A stretch of 5,495 nt of DNA from Verrucomicrobiota bacterium (GCA_019236035.1 JAFAJU010000485.1:1-5495); one strand, 5' to 3'. Numbered from the stretch's first letter, positions 1 through 5,495 are shown. A program made the numbers and translations. Notes: generated from the letters alone by a model not told the origin.

Positions 1-589
1 ATAGTGCTCCGGCGGGAGCAAGTTCTCGCTGGAATCCGTCAGAGATGGCAGGCCACTGTAAGGCGGTCTGTAACCGCTGCCCTTTGGGCCAATAGCGCTG
101 TGCTTCGTCCCGGAATTTCAGCGGCCAGGCCTCGAACAGCAAAGTCTCGTTATGGCCTTTCTCGGTCGCGCTAGCGAGCGCTGGATCGATGCCCGCGAGC
201 AGCAGGTCGATCGCCTCGCGATAAAACTTCTCCCCGACGGTGTCGAACTTTATCGTCGCTGAGTACGATGTGCCAACCGCGGCAAAGTAGATCTTCAGCT
301 GACCCAAAAGAAGAGCAGACGTCAGTTCAAGAAACAGAGTGTCGCTAAAGTTCGACTTTTCTGTGGTGCTGCCGCCATTTTCGGTCTCCGCAACCACGAG
401 CCAGCCATTGCTCGTTACCGCAAGCAGCGTCGCTGGGGATTTTTCAGCCGCCGATGAAAATGCGGGAGCATGTACGAGCAGACGCATCGGTTCTTTTGGT
501 GGAAGAATTTCTACCAAGGCGCTGCGAAGGGGTTCCGGCGCATCAGAGATCGCGCTGAGTTTGGTTGGGAAGCGCGGGTCGATTTCCAT
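1..589 (-). CDS. Unrecognised protein, C-terminus cut by window edge
   Basis: A reading frame on the minus strand begins with ATG at 589 and stays open for 196 codons to the left edge, so the C-terminus is missing. I do not recognise the family with confidence. The protein looks soluble, with no signal peptide or membrane segment. After a polar N-terminus of about 50 residues come several short alternating hydrophobic strands: ATLLAVTS (53-60), GWLVVAE (62-68), SDTLFLELTSALL (82-94), LKIYFAAVG (98-106) and SATIKFDTVG (110-119). A helix then follows (about 120-133, EKFYREAIDLLLAG). Antiparallel strands closed by a helix suggest a PH-like small beta fold, which is inference only. The start lies 6 bases after the stop of the upstream gene and has only a weak Shine-Dalgarno sequence, which fits translational coupling. 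The length of the open frame and its protein-like composition make it a real gene; its function is unknown. Confidence 0.8.
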   Translation of the reverse strand, partial: MEIDPRFPTKLSAISDAPEPLRSALVEILPPKEPMRLLVHAPAFSSAAEKSPATLLAVTSNGWLVVAETENGGSTTEKSNFSDTLFLELTSALLLGQLKIYFAAVGTSYSATIKFDTVGEKFYREAIDLLLAGIDPALASATEKGHNETLLFEAWPLKFRDEAQRYWPKGQRLQTALQWPAISDGFQRELAPAGAL

Positions 590-595
590 AAGCTT

Positions 596-892
596 CTATT
601 CAAGGCTCAAAAATCGGCTCGCACCGACGTCCTCTGGCGCAAGCTCGGCTAGATAGGCGAAAAGGGATACCCCTCGTTCATCAGCTTTCGCTGCCAGTTG
701 TGGCAGAAGTGCCGCCTTTGCTTGCACCTTCTGCCGCGGCCGGAATTTTCGGATAGCTCGGTCATCCTGAATAGGAGGAACAAGGGTGCCGGGCAGCGTT
801 GGAAACATTTCAGTCCACTCGATACTCGCCGCTTGGACGCAGCTGCGTTTGGTGGAAGTTTGTATCGAATCGAGCATATTAGCCGCTTTCAC
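596..892 (-). CDS. Small hypothetical protein upstream of, and coupled to, the unknown gene
   Basis: This frame of 98 codons starts at GTG (892-890) and ends in TAG, 6 bases before the ATG of the next gene on the same strand. The first 30 residues have no clear character. Residues about 47-77 (KFRPRQKVQ, then ALLPQLAAKADERGVSLFAYLAEL) form a basic stretch and an amphipathic helix-turn-helix-like segment. It resembles the 'ELAARAEERGVSVEEYL' style seen in many small DNA-binding or antitoxin-like proteins. That resemblance is weak and I assign no function. The start is unsure. The GTG has no good ribosome binding site; ATG at 877 or the ATG at about residue 29 are alternatives. The tight spacing with the downstream gene is the best support that it is translated. 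Confidence 0.5.
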   Translation of the reverse strand: MKAANMLDSIQTSTKRSCVQAASIEWTEMFPTLPGTLVPPIQDDRAIRKFRPRQKVQAKAALLPQLAAKADERGVSLFAYLAELAPEDVGASRFLSLE

Positions 893-1171
893 AATTCAAA
901 ATCCGTTGACTGGACAGGACCTCCTTTTCATCAAGAAGCCACCATCTGGCGACGGGGGTCGGTGCGCTACACTCAGGTTGTTCATTATCGCACACTTATT
1001 GTTCTGCGGTATCTAGCCTACTCGCGAAATAAGCGTCCTTGAATGCGACGCGGCCAAGTTTCGGCTAGCGAAATCGACGTTAGAGAAACGGCATGCCTCG
1101 AGCAATTCCCGATTAGAGTTAAGCAATATCCAGGTAGGCGCTTTCGTGTCGCCAGACTATTAGTTGTTTGT
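893..1171. promoter_or_regulatory. Divergent intergenic and leader region upstream of hppA
   Basis: This stretch separates the minus-strand unknown genes from hppA and must hold promoters for both directions, unless transcription enters from further away. On the minus strand a GATAAT hexamer (989-984) resembles a -10 box, but no convincing -35 box lies 16-18 bases upstream of it. On the plus strand TTGACT (905-910) is a -35-like hexamer without a matching -10 box. No riboswitch-like or strong hairpin structure was seen. Positions 1043-1171 can be read as an in-frame N-terminal extension of hppA, but I judge them to be leader. The promoter assignments are weak. Confidence 0.3.
896..985 (-). 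other. 29-codon possible leader reading frame
   Basis: An ATG at 985 opens a 29-codon frame ending in TGA at 898-896. This is 3 bases before, and in the same frame as, the GTG of the small hypothetical gene. The peptide is basic in its second half (KRRSCPVNGF at the end). It carries a strong AAAAGGAGG sequence (about 922-930), but this lies 27 bases before the GTG, too far for normal initiation. It could be a leader peptide, a decayed N-terminus separated by a stop codon, or chance. No family was recognised. Confidence 0.2.
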
Positions 1172-3256
1172 ATGATCGCACCCTTCTTCGCCATTAATGC
1201 TCTCCTTGGCGCCGGCATTTGGATTGCCCTGATTTGTGCTCTAATTGGGCTAGCCACGGCTTTCTACTTAATCAGAATTGTCATAGAGTGCCCACCAGGG
1301 AACGATCAGATGCGCCGGATTTCGGGCGCGATCCAGGAAGGAGCAAAGGCATACTTGAATCGGCAGCTTGTAGCGGTGAGTGTTATCGCTGTAATTATCT
1401 TTTTTTTGCTCGGTTTTACGCGGGACTTTTTTACCGCGCTTGGTTTTCTCATCGGAGCGACCTGTTCGATGGCTGCGGGATACATCGGGATGCGCGTAGC
1501 GGTAATCTCAAATTCTCGTGTTGCACAGGTGGCGACTAGCTCAAAGGAAAGCGCCGTGCGGATAGCTTTCAATGGCGGTTCTGTGACCGGCCTTCTCGTT
1601 GTCGGACTCGGTCTTCTTTCAGTCGGTGTCTTCTTTTTGATTGGCGAGCAGCTTTTTGGACGTGATAGAGCAATCAGTAGTTTGGTAGGCTTAGGGCTAG
1701 GTGCCAGTCTCATCAGCGTGTTTGCCCGTCTGGGAGGCGGGATCTATACCAAGGCCGCCGATGTTGGTGCGGATCTGGTAGGTAAGCTAGAGGCGCACTG
1801 GGACGAGGATGATCCAAGGAATCCCGCCGCCATCGCTGACAATGTGGGTGATAATGTTGGTGACTGTGCCGGTATGGCTGCAGACGTATTTGAAACCTAC
1901 GCGATTAGTATCATTGGCACGGTCCTGGTCGGCTTCCTAACCATGGCGGAAACGCCGCAAGCGGTGATTTACCCGTTCTTGTTGGCAGGTATATCGGTTC
2001 TCGCCGCAATTGCCGGTATTTACTACGTAAATAAGACAAAAAGAGATCCTTCGCGCGTCTTGGGTGAAGGAGTCATTGTGAGCAGCCTCGTTTCTGCGAT
2101 CTTTTACTGGCCGGCCACTACGATCTTATTTCCAGCGAGCTTCAAGGTCGGAGACGAGACGCACACTCCTTTCCAAGTCTATTTTGCGACGTTGATCGGG
2201 TTAGCGATGACGGGAGTAATTGTCGCGATTACGCACTATTATACATCCAAGAGTTTTGTGCCAGTCAGAAAGATCGCTCGAGCCTCGGAGACGGGACATG
2301 CTACTAACATCATCGCGGGTTTAGCGGTCGGTCAACAGGCGACAGCGCTACCTGTGGTTTTCATCGCGTTGGCTATCTTACTGAGTTATTCTGCTTCCGG
2401 CCTATACGGCGTGGCAGTTGCGGTGACAAGTATGCTTTCCTCGGCGGGGATTATTATCTCCTTGGATTCGTTCGGACCAATTTCTGATAACGCCGGTGGA
2501 GTTGCGGTCATGAGCGGTATGGGTAAGGAGACCCGGCTGGTTACGGACAGTCTCGATGCAATCGGTAATACCATGAAAGCTGTTACTAAAGGCTACGCGA
2601 TTGCTTCTGCAGGTCTAGCCGCTTTGGTTCTCTTCGGTTCCTATGTGGCCGAGCTCAGAGCCCATTTCGATCCAGCCGGGAGCCACGGAGTTAACTCAGC
2701 GGATTTTTCGCTTGAGCAGCCTAAAGTTATCATCGGGCTCTTTGTTGGAGGACTGCTGCCGTTTCTCTTTTGTGCTTTCAGTATGGAAGCGGTGGGTAAA
2801 ACAGCGGGTGCCGTCGTCAAAGAGGTGAGACGTCAATTGCAGGAGAAACCGGGAATTCTGAGCGGGACGGATCGGCCTGAGTACGGAGCGTGCGTGGATA
2901 TTGTAACCAAGGCTGCTCTCCGCGAGATGATTGTACCGGCGTTGTTGCCGGTCATTTTTGTCGTTGGGGCGGCGTATCTCGGGCCTCTTGTTTTGGGAGG
3001 TCTGCTGATTGGCACGATCGTGACCGGCTTATTCCTGGCGATCTCAATGACTTCCGGGGGCGCCGCTTGGGACAATGCGAAGAAGTTTATCGAGGAAGGC
3101 AACCTTGGTGGAAAGGGTTCTAGTGCCCATCAGGCGTCGGTAACTGGCGACACGGTGGGTGATCCGTACAAAGACACGGCAGGGCCAGCGATTAATCCGG
3201 TGATTAAGGTTGCGAACATTCTCGCGATTTTGATCATTCCGATCGTTTTTCACTAG
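1172..3256 (+). CDS. hppA: K+-independent membrane-bound proton-translocating pyrophosphatase
   Basis: This integral membrane pump hydrolyses cytoplasmic pyrophosphate (Mg2+-PPi) to drive protons across the membrane. The frame opens at ATG 1043, but I prefer ATG 1172 (694 residues). The first 43 codons are polar and unlike the family, whereas MIAPFFAINALL starts the expected first membrane helix. Neither ATG has a good ribosome binding site. With start 1172, the signature motifs are GAIQEGA near 52-58, KAADVGADLVGK (194-205), the metal-PPi loop DDPRNPAAIADNVGDNVGD (213-231), SDNAGG (438-443), GNTMKAVTKG (465-474) and GDTVGDPYKDTAGPAINP (659-676). About 16 hydrophobic segments are visible. Lys469 in GNTxKA marks the K+-independent class; K+-dependent enzymes have Ala there. 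Oddities are THYYT (354-358) where TEYYT is usual, VAVM (444-447) where IAEM is usual, and AHWDEDDP where a Pro usually precedes EDDP. The catalytic aspartates are intact, so hydrolysis is likely retained. By eye, third-position GC is lower than in the neighbouring SDR gene. Confidence 0.97.
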   Translation: MIAPFFAINALLGAGIWIALICALIGLATAFYLIRIVIECPPGNDQMRRISGAIQEGAKAYLNRQLVAVSVIAVIIFFLLGFTRDFFTALGFLIGATCSMAAGYIGMRVAVISNSRVAQVATSSKESAVRIAFNGGSVTGLLVVGLGLLSVGVFFLIGEQLFGRDRAISSLVGLGLGASLISVFARLGGGIYTKAADVGADLVGKLEAHWDEDDPRNPAAIADNVGDNVGDCAGMAADVFETYAISIIGTVLVGFLTMAETPQAVIYPFLLAGISVLAAIAGIYYVNKTKRDPSRVLGEGVIVSSLVSAIFYWPATTILFPASFKVGDETHTPFQVYFATLIGLAMTGVIVAITHYYTSKSFVPVRKIARASETGHATNIIAGLAVGQQATALPVVFIALAILLSYSASGLYGVAVAVTSMLSSAGIIISLDSFGPISDNAGGVAVMSGMGKETRLVTDSLDAIGNTMKAVTKGYAIASAGLAALVLFGSYVAELRAHFDPAGSHGVNSADFSLEQPKVIIGLFVGGLLPFLFCAFSMEAVGKTAGAVVKEVRRQLQEKPGILSGTDRPEYGACVDIVTKAALREMIVPALLPVIFVVGAAYLGPLVLGGLLIGTIVTGLFLAISMTSGGAAWDNAKKFIEEGNLGGKGSSAHQASVTGDTVGDPYKDTAGPAINPVIKVANILAILIIPIVFH

Positions 3257-3342
3257 AATCTGATTTTCCTGGTTCCAAGATCGAAAGCGAGACAGCGAGC
3301 CGTCGCTCCAGGCTGGCTTTAGCCACGCCCATGTGAGTGGGG

Positions 3343-3362
3343 ACCACGCGGAGTAGCGTGGT
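3343..3362. repeat. 7-bp inverted repeat (hairpin) between converging genes
   Basis: ACCACGC (3343-3349) pairs perfectly with GCGTGGT (3356-3362) around a 6-base loop. The stem is GC-rich but has no T-tract on either side, so it is not a classical intrinsic terminator. It may slow polymerase, protect an mRNA 3' end, or be incidental. Confidence 0.35.
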
Positions 3363-3406
3363 GGCGGCAAAGCCTGTTTATGCAAATCTTTTAGTTCCAC
3401 TGGCTT

Positions 3407-3425
3407 CTGCCCTGACGGCAGTTTT
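3407..3425 (+). terminator. Possible weak intrinsic terminator for hppA
   Basis: CTGCC (3407-3411) and GGCAG (3417-3421) form a 5-bp GC-rich stem with a CTGAC loop, followed at once by TTTT (3422-3425). It lies about 150 bases after the hppA stop codon. The short stem and short T-run make it a weak candidate. In the opposite direction, for the SDR transcript, there is no T-run after the stem. Confidence 0.3.
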
Positions 3426-3455
3426 CCTGGGCGATACATGGAAAGGATTGGAGAC

Positions 3456-4277
3456 TCAGAAGGGTGGATGCCAGCCGGCATCTGCCCAAAGGTGTCCGCT
3501 GACCTCCGAGTTGCTGATCAGGAAGCAGATTGCCTCGGCGATTTCGGACGGCTCGATTAGGCGACCTAGCCACGTGCAAGGCAGGATGTTCTTCTTGATG
3601 TACTCTTCGCCGAGCACCCTAACCATCGGCGTGTCGGTGAATCCCGGGTGTACGATAGCGGCATGCACCCCATGGAAGATCGCCTCTTTGGTCAGCGTCG
3701 CCTCGGCGCCTTCGAGTCCCGCTTTGGTGGTGGCATAAGCGATCTGGCCGGGTATGCCTTGCGAGGAGATTGAGCCGATAAAGACGACCGACCCCTGGAT
3801 CCCTTCCTCGGGTTTCCAGCGTCCAAGGCCGCTGGCATGACGCACCTCCGCGATCCGCCCGACCATCTCCAGCGCCCAATAAATCGGCGCGATCATGTTT
3901 ACCTCGACCACGAGTCGGAACGTGTCTCGTGGGTAGAGGAGAGCCCGCCCGGTGGTCTTGTCGATCTTGGTAGCAATTTGGTCTCGCGTAATCCCGGCGG
4001 CGGGTACGCAGATGGTGGGAGTCCCGTACTCGGCGACTATCCGATCGAAGGTCTGGGTCTGGAATTTTTCGTCGGTGGTGTCCCCGACGAAAGCCTCAGA
4101 GATCTTATTCCCATCACCGTTCTCTTCATTAATGAGCTCGGCTACCGTCCGGACGGACTCGCTGCGGTCCACGAGCCCGAGCGCCTTGGCGCCGCGCTTC
4201 GCGAGACTGACAGCAACGGCCTGGCCGATACCACTACCGGCGCCGGTGACCACGGCAACTTGGCCTTTTATATTCAT
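3456..4277 (-). CDS. Short-chain dehydrogenase/reductase (SDR), classical type
   Basis: This soluble cytoplasmic oxidoreductase of 273 residues interconverts a carbonyl and an alcohol using NAD(P)(H); the substrate is unknown. The start chosen is ATG 4277, because MNIKGQVAVVTGAGSGIG places the Rossmann strand at the N-terminus as in the family. A frame extension to 4343 is arginine-rich and unlike SDRs. Visible motifs are TGAGSGIG (11-18, dinucleotide binding), Asp37 after the second strand (suggests NAD rather than NADP), Asn127 (VNMIAP), a catalytic Ser near 169 in GSISSQG, and YATTK with Tyr181 and Lys185. The usual NNAG motif reads PAAG (92-95), and the stretch between it and Asn127 is somewhat longer than usual. 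The GDTTDE near 65-70 corresponds to the usual adenine-binding Asp. The gene converges with hppA and is divergent from the NMO gene across 167 bp. The protein looks intact and functional; SDR substrates cannot be read from sequence. Confidence 0.93.
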   Translation of the reverse strand: MNIKGQVAVVTGAGSGIGQAVAVSLAKRGAKALGLVDRSESVRTVAELINEENGDGNKISEAFVGDTTDEKFQTQTFDRIVAEYGTPTICVPAAGITRDQIATKIDKTTGRALLYPRDTFRLVVEVNMIAPIYWALEMVGRIAEVRHASGLGRWKPEEGIQGSVVFIGSISSQGIPGQIAYATTKAGLEGAEATLTKEAIFHGVHAAIVHPGFTDTPMVRVLGEEYIKKNILPCTWLGRLIEPSEIAEAICFLISNSEVSGHLWADAGWHPPF

Positions 4278-4344
4278 AGAGGACTCGCTTCTCTCTGTGT
4301 GTTGGCCATCTCGTCGTCGGCGCTGTTCATCACCGAGCAGCATT

Positions 4345-4356
4345 GGTTGACCAACC
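4345..4356. promoter_or_regulatory. Inverted repeat, possible operator
   Basis: GGTTG and CAACC form a perfect dyad around a 2-base AC centre, midway between the two divergent genes. The size and position suit a dimeric repressor site, but a 5-bp half-site can arise by chance. No regulator gene is present in the window. Confidence 0.3.
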
Positions 4357-4429
4357 CCTGTTGACCTCCGCTTCCCAAAGATTCCCGTGGAAAAGCTAAA
4401 TAAATTCGCGAAGCCTATCGGTGATCACT

Positions 4430-4436
4430 GGAAGAG
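4430..4436 (+). promoter_or_regulatory. Ribosome binding site that decides the NMO start
   Basis: GGAAGAG lies 8 bases before ATG 4445, a normal spacing. The frame is also open from GTG 4421, but that codon has no such site ahead of it and falls within the GTGATCAC palindrome. ATG 4445 is therefore preferred. Confidence 0.6.
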
Positions 4437-4444
4437 AAAATAAG

Positions 4445-5425
4445 ATGCCAATCGATCCTCGAACGTCGATCACCACGCCGGTCACACAGTTGCTCGGAAT
4501 CGATTATCCAATTCTGCTCGCCCCGATGGATCTCGTAGCCGATGGGCGTCTCGTTGTTGCAGTGGACGCTGCTGGGGGATTTGGCATTCTGGGCGGTGGC
4601 TACGGCGAAGAGAACTGGCTTGTGCGGGAACTCGATGTGCTCGACCGATCGAAAGCGCGCTTTGGCGTCGGATTTATCACCTGGAGCCTGGCGAAGCAGC
4701 CGAGGCTCCTCGATCTTGCTTTGGAGCGCAGACCCGTGGCGGTCATGCTTTCCTTCGGGTCCCCCGTACCGTTCATCGACCGGATTAAGCGCACCGCTGC
4801 GATCGTCATCTGCCAAGTGCAATCAGCCGCGCTCGCAAAGGAGGCTGCCGCCGCGGGAGCGGATATCCTTGTCGCGCAAGGCACTGAAGCAGGTGGCCAT
4901 GGAGCAGCGCGTGGACTTGTTACGCTCGTTCCGGAGATTGTGGATGCGCTTGGAGGGCGCAAACCGGTCGTGGCCGCAGGGGGAATTGCCGATGGCCGCG
5001 GGCTGGCAGCGGCACTCATGCTTGGCGCTGCGGGTGTGCTGATGGGCACACGCTTCTACGCCTCGCAAGAGGCGGCTGGACCGCAAGGCGCCAAGGAACG
5101 CATTTGCGAAGCAACTGGCGACGACACGCTGCGCAGTATCGTTTTCGATATCTTTCGCCGCAACGTGTGGCCGGCTCCGTTTACTGGACGGTGCCTGCGT
5201 AATGCGCATGCGGATCGCTGGTTCGGGCTTGAAATCGAACTCATGCGTCACTTGGACGAAGAGTCGGCGAAGTATGCCGCGGCACGCCACGCAGGTGACT
5301 TTGACATTGCTGCTGTGATTGCCGGGGAGGCTGTTGGGCTAATTCACGACATTCCCTCGGCCCACGACGTGATCGAGCGAGTGGTGCGCGAAGCTTCGGC
5401 ACTACTTACCCGGTGGTCATCATAG
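4445..5425 (+). CDS. Nitronate monooxygenase (2-nitropropane dioxygenase family)
   Basis: This FMN-dependent oxidase of 326 residues belongs to the family that oxidises nitronates, such as propionate-3-nitronate, with O2 to carbonyl compounds and nitrite. It is a TIM-barrel protein and probably cytoplasmic. Visible motifs are YPILLAPM (21-28), AGGFGILGGGYG (43-54), FGVGFITWSL (73-82), the signature AQGTEAGGH (144-152) with the presumed catalytic His152, and the FMN phosphate-binding stretch VVAAGGIADGRG...GVLMGTRF (175-204). The C-terminal part includes GDFDIAAVIAGEAVGLI (284-300), which I recall from bacterial homologues. The length matches the family. ATG 4445 is chosen for its ribosome binding site. 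The gene is divergent from the SDR gene and no other gene follows it in the window. Related family members include enoyl-reductase-like (FabK) proteins and many enzymes whose true substrate is not known, so nitronate specificity is inferred from the family. Confidence 0.93.
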   Translation: MPIDPRTSITTPVTQLLGIDYPILLAPMDLVADGRLVVAVDAAGGFGILGGGYGEENWLVRELDVLDRSKARFGVGFITWSLAKQPRLLDLALERRPVAVMLSFGSPVPFIDRIKRTAAIVICQVQSAALAKEAAAAGADILVAQGTEAGGHGAARGLVTLVPEIVDALGGRKPVVAAGGIADGRGLAAALMLGAAGVLMGTRFYASQEAAGPQGAKERICEATGDDTLRSIVFDIFRRNVWPAPFTGRCLRNAHADRWFGLEIELMRHLDEESAKYAAARHAGDFDIAAVIAGEAVGLIHDIPSAHDVIERVVREASALLTRWSS

Positions 5426-5463
5426 GATATCGGCTTGACCGAACTTTGTGCTGGTAGACCATC

Positions 5464-5479
5464 AAAACACCAAAACACC
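5464..5479 (+). repeat. Two tandem copies of an 8-base unit
   Basis: AAAACACC occurs twice back to back in the spacer after the NMO gene. It is too short to classify and may be chance or a small slippage duplication. Confidence 0.4.
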
Positions 5480-5484
5480 GGAGG
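5480..5484 (+). promoter_or_regulatory. Possible ribosome binding site of a gene beyond the right edge
   Basis: GGAGG near the end of the window suggests a further plus-strand gene starting just outside it. No start codon is visible at good spacing inside the window; the GTG at 5485 abuts the site too closely. If so, the next gene begins about 70 bases or more after the NMO stop and may be co-transcribed. Confidence 0.3.
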
Positions 5485-5495
5485 GTGACGACGCT

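Larger units (their letters stand above)
3257..3455. other. Convergent intergenic gap between hppA and the SDR gene
   Basis: This 199-bp gap between two converging genes holds no reading frame I believe in. It contains several small inverted repeats: AGCGA-GCCG-TCGCT (3294-3307), TGGC-TTTA-GCCA (3314-3325), a 7-bp stem at 3343-3362, and a 5-bp stem at 3407-3421 followed by TTTT. The density of hairpins fits a termination zone for both genes. Confidence 0.5.
4278..4444. promoter_or_regulatory. Divergent control region between the SDR and NMO genes
   Basis: This 167-bp gap between two divergent starts should carry both promoters. It holds an inverted repeat GGTTG-AC-CAACC (4345-4356) and the hexamer TTGACC twice (4347-4352 and 4361-4366), either copy of which could be a plus-strand -35 box. 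An AT-rich stretch (about 4395-4406) and a perfect palindrome GTGATCAC (4421-4428) lie just before the NMO ribosome binding site. No -10 box with correct spacing was found by eye, so promoter positions are not assigned. A shared regulator binding here is plausible but unproven. Confidence 0.45.

Noticed and set aside
339..656. Plus-strand reading frames of 105 and 60 codons
   Set aside because: They lie opposite the two coupled minus-strand genes and have no recognisable domain; the minus-strand frame is open over the full left part of the window and is more protein-like.
698..1042. Plus-strand frames of 114 and 76 codons over 698-1042
   Set aside because: They overlap the small minus-strand gene, have no family resemblance and no good start context. 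The minus-strand gene is favoured by its tight coupling to the next gene, though this is a close call.
3337..3738. Plus-strand frame of 133 codons starting in the gap after hppA
   Set aside because: Most of it is opposite the SDR gene, which has full family motifs on the other strand; the part in the gap shows no domain.
4278..4343. N-terminal extension of the SDR to ATG 4343
   Set aside because: The added 22 residues are arginine- and glutamate-rich, unlike SDR N-termini, and the internal ATG at 4277 sits exactly where the family normally begins.
3837..4364. Plus-strand frames of 175 and 132 codons
   Set aside because: They mirror the high-GC SDR gene and carry no recognisable motif.
1..5495. 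CRISPR array, tRNA, rRNA, insertion sequence or toxin-antitoxin module
   Set aside because: No spaced repeats, cloverleaf-like sequence, transposase motifs or terminal inverted repeats were seen. The antitoxin-like look of the 98-residue protein is too weak, and its partner does not resemble a known toxin.

Overview
The window looks like ordinary chromosomal or accessory DNA from a Gram-negative bacterium, most plausibly an alphaproteobacterium of the rhizobial type. That guess rests on moderate-to-high GC, on an H+-pyrophosphatase of the K+-independent type, and on a nitronate monooxygenase whose wording (for example FGVGFITWSL) I associate with soil Proteobacteria. It cannot be proved from the sequence alone. 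No rRNA, tRNA, CRISPR array, insertion sequence, integrase or phage gene was seen.

Layout. (1) Positions 1-892, minus strand: two closely spaced unrecognised genes, a small one (596-892) followed 6 bases later by a larger one that runs off the left edge (589 to 1). (2) Positions 893-1171: a divergent intergenic and leader region with a 29-codon minus-strand reading frame and the uncertain start of the next gene. (3) Positions 1172-3256, plus strand: a full-length membrane-bound proton-pumping pyrophosphatase (hppA). (4) Positions 3257-3455: a convergent gap with small hairpins, one followed by four Ts. (5) Positions 3456-4277, minus strand: a short-chain dehydrogenase/reductase (SDR). (6) Positions 4278-4444: a divergent control region with two short palindromes. 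(7) Positions 4445-5425, plus strand: a class I nitronate monooxygenase (NMO). (8) Positions 5426-5495: the spacer leading out of the window, ending in a possible ribosome binding site.

How the genes may work together. The SDR and NMO genes are divergent across 167 bp and could share control. An FMN oxidase acting on nitronates and an NAD(P)-dependent carbonyl/alcohol reductase would fit detoxification of a nitro or carbonyl compound, but that link is inference. hppA stands alone, converging on the SDR gene. It would couple pyrophosphate hydrolysis to proton export or to vesicle acidification. The two unknown genes on the left are probably co-transcribed and translationally coupled.

The most notable signal is in the pyrophosphatase. 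Its pyrophosphate-binding and catalytic motifs are intact, but two glutamates that I recall as nearly invariant in the family are replaced: TEYYT reads THYYT, and IAEM reads VAVM. I found no clear new multi-gene system.
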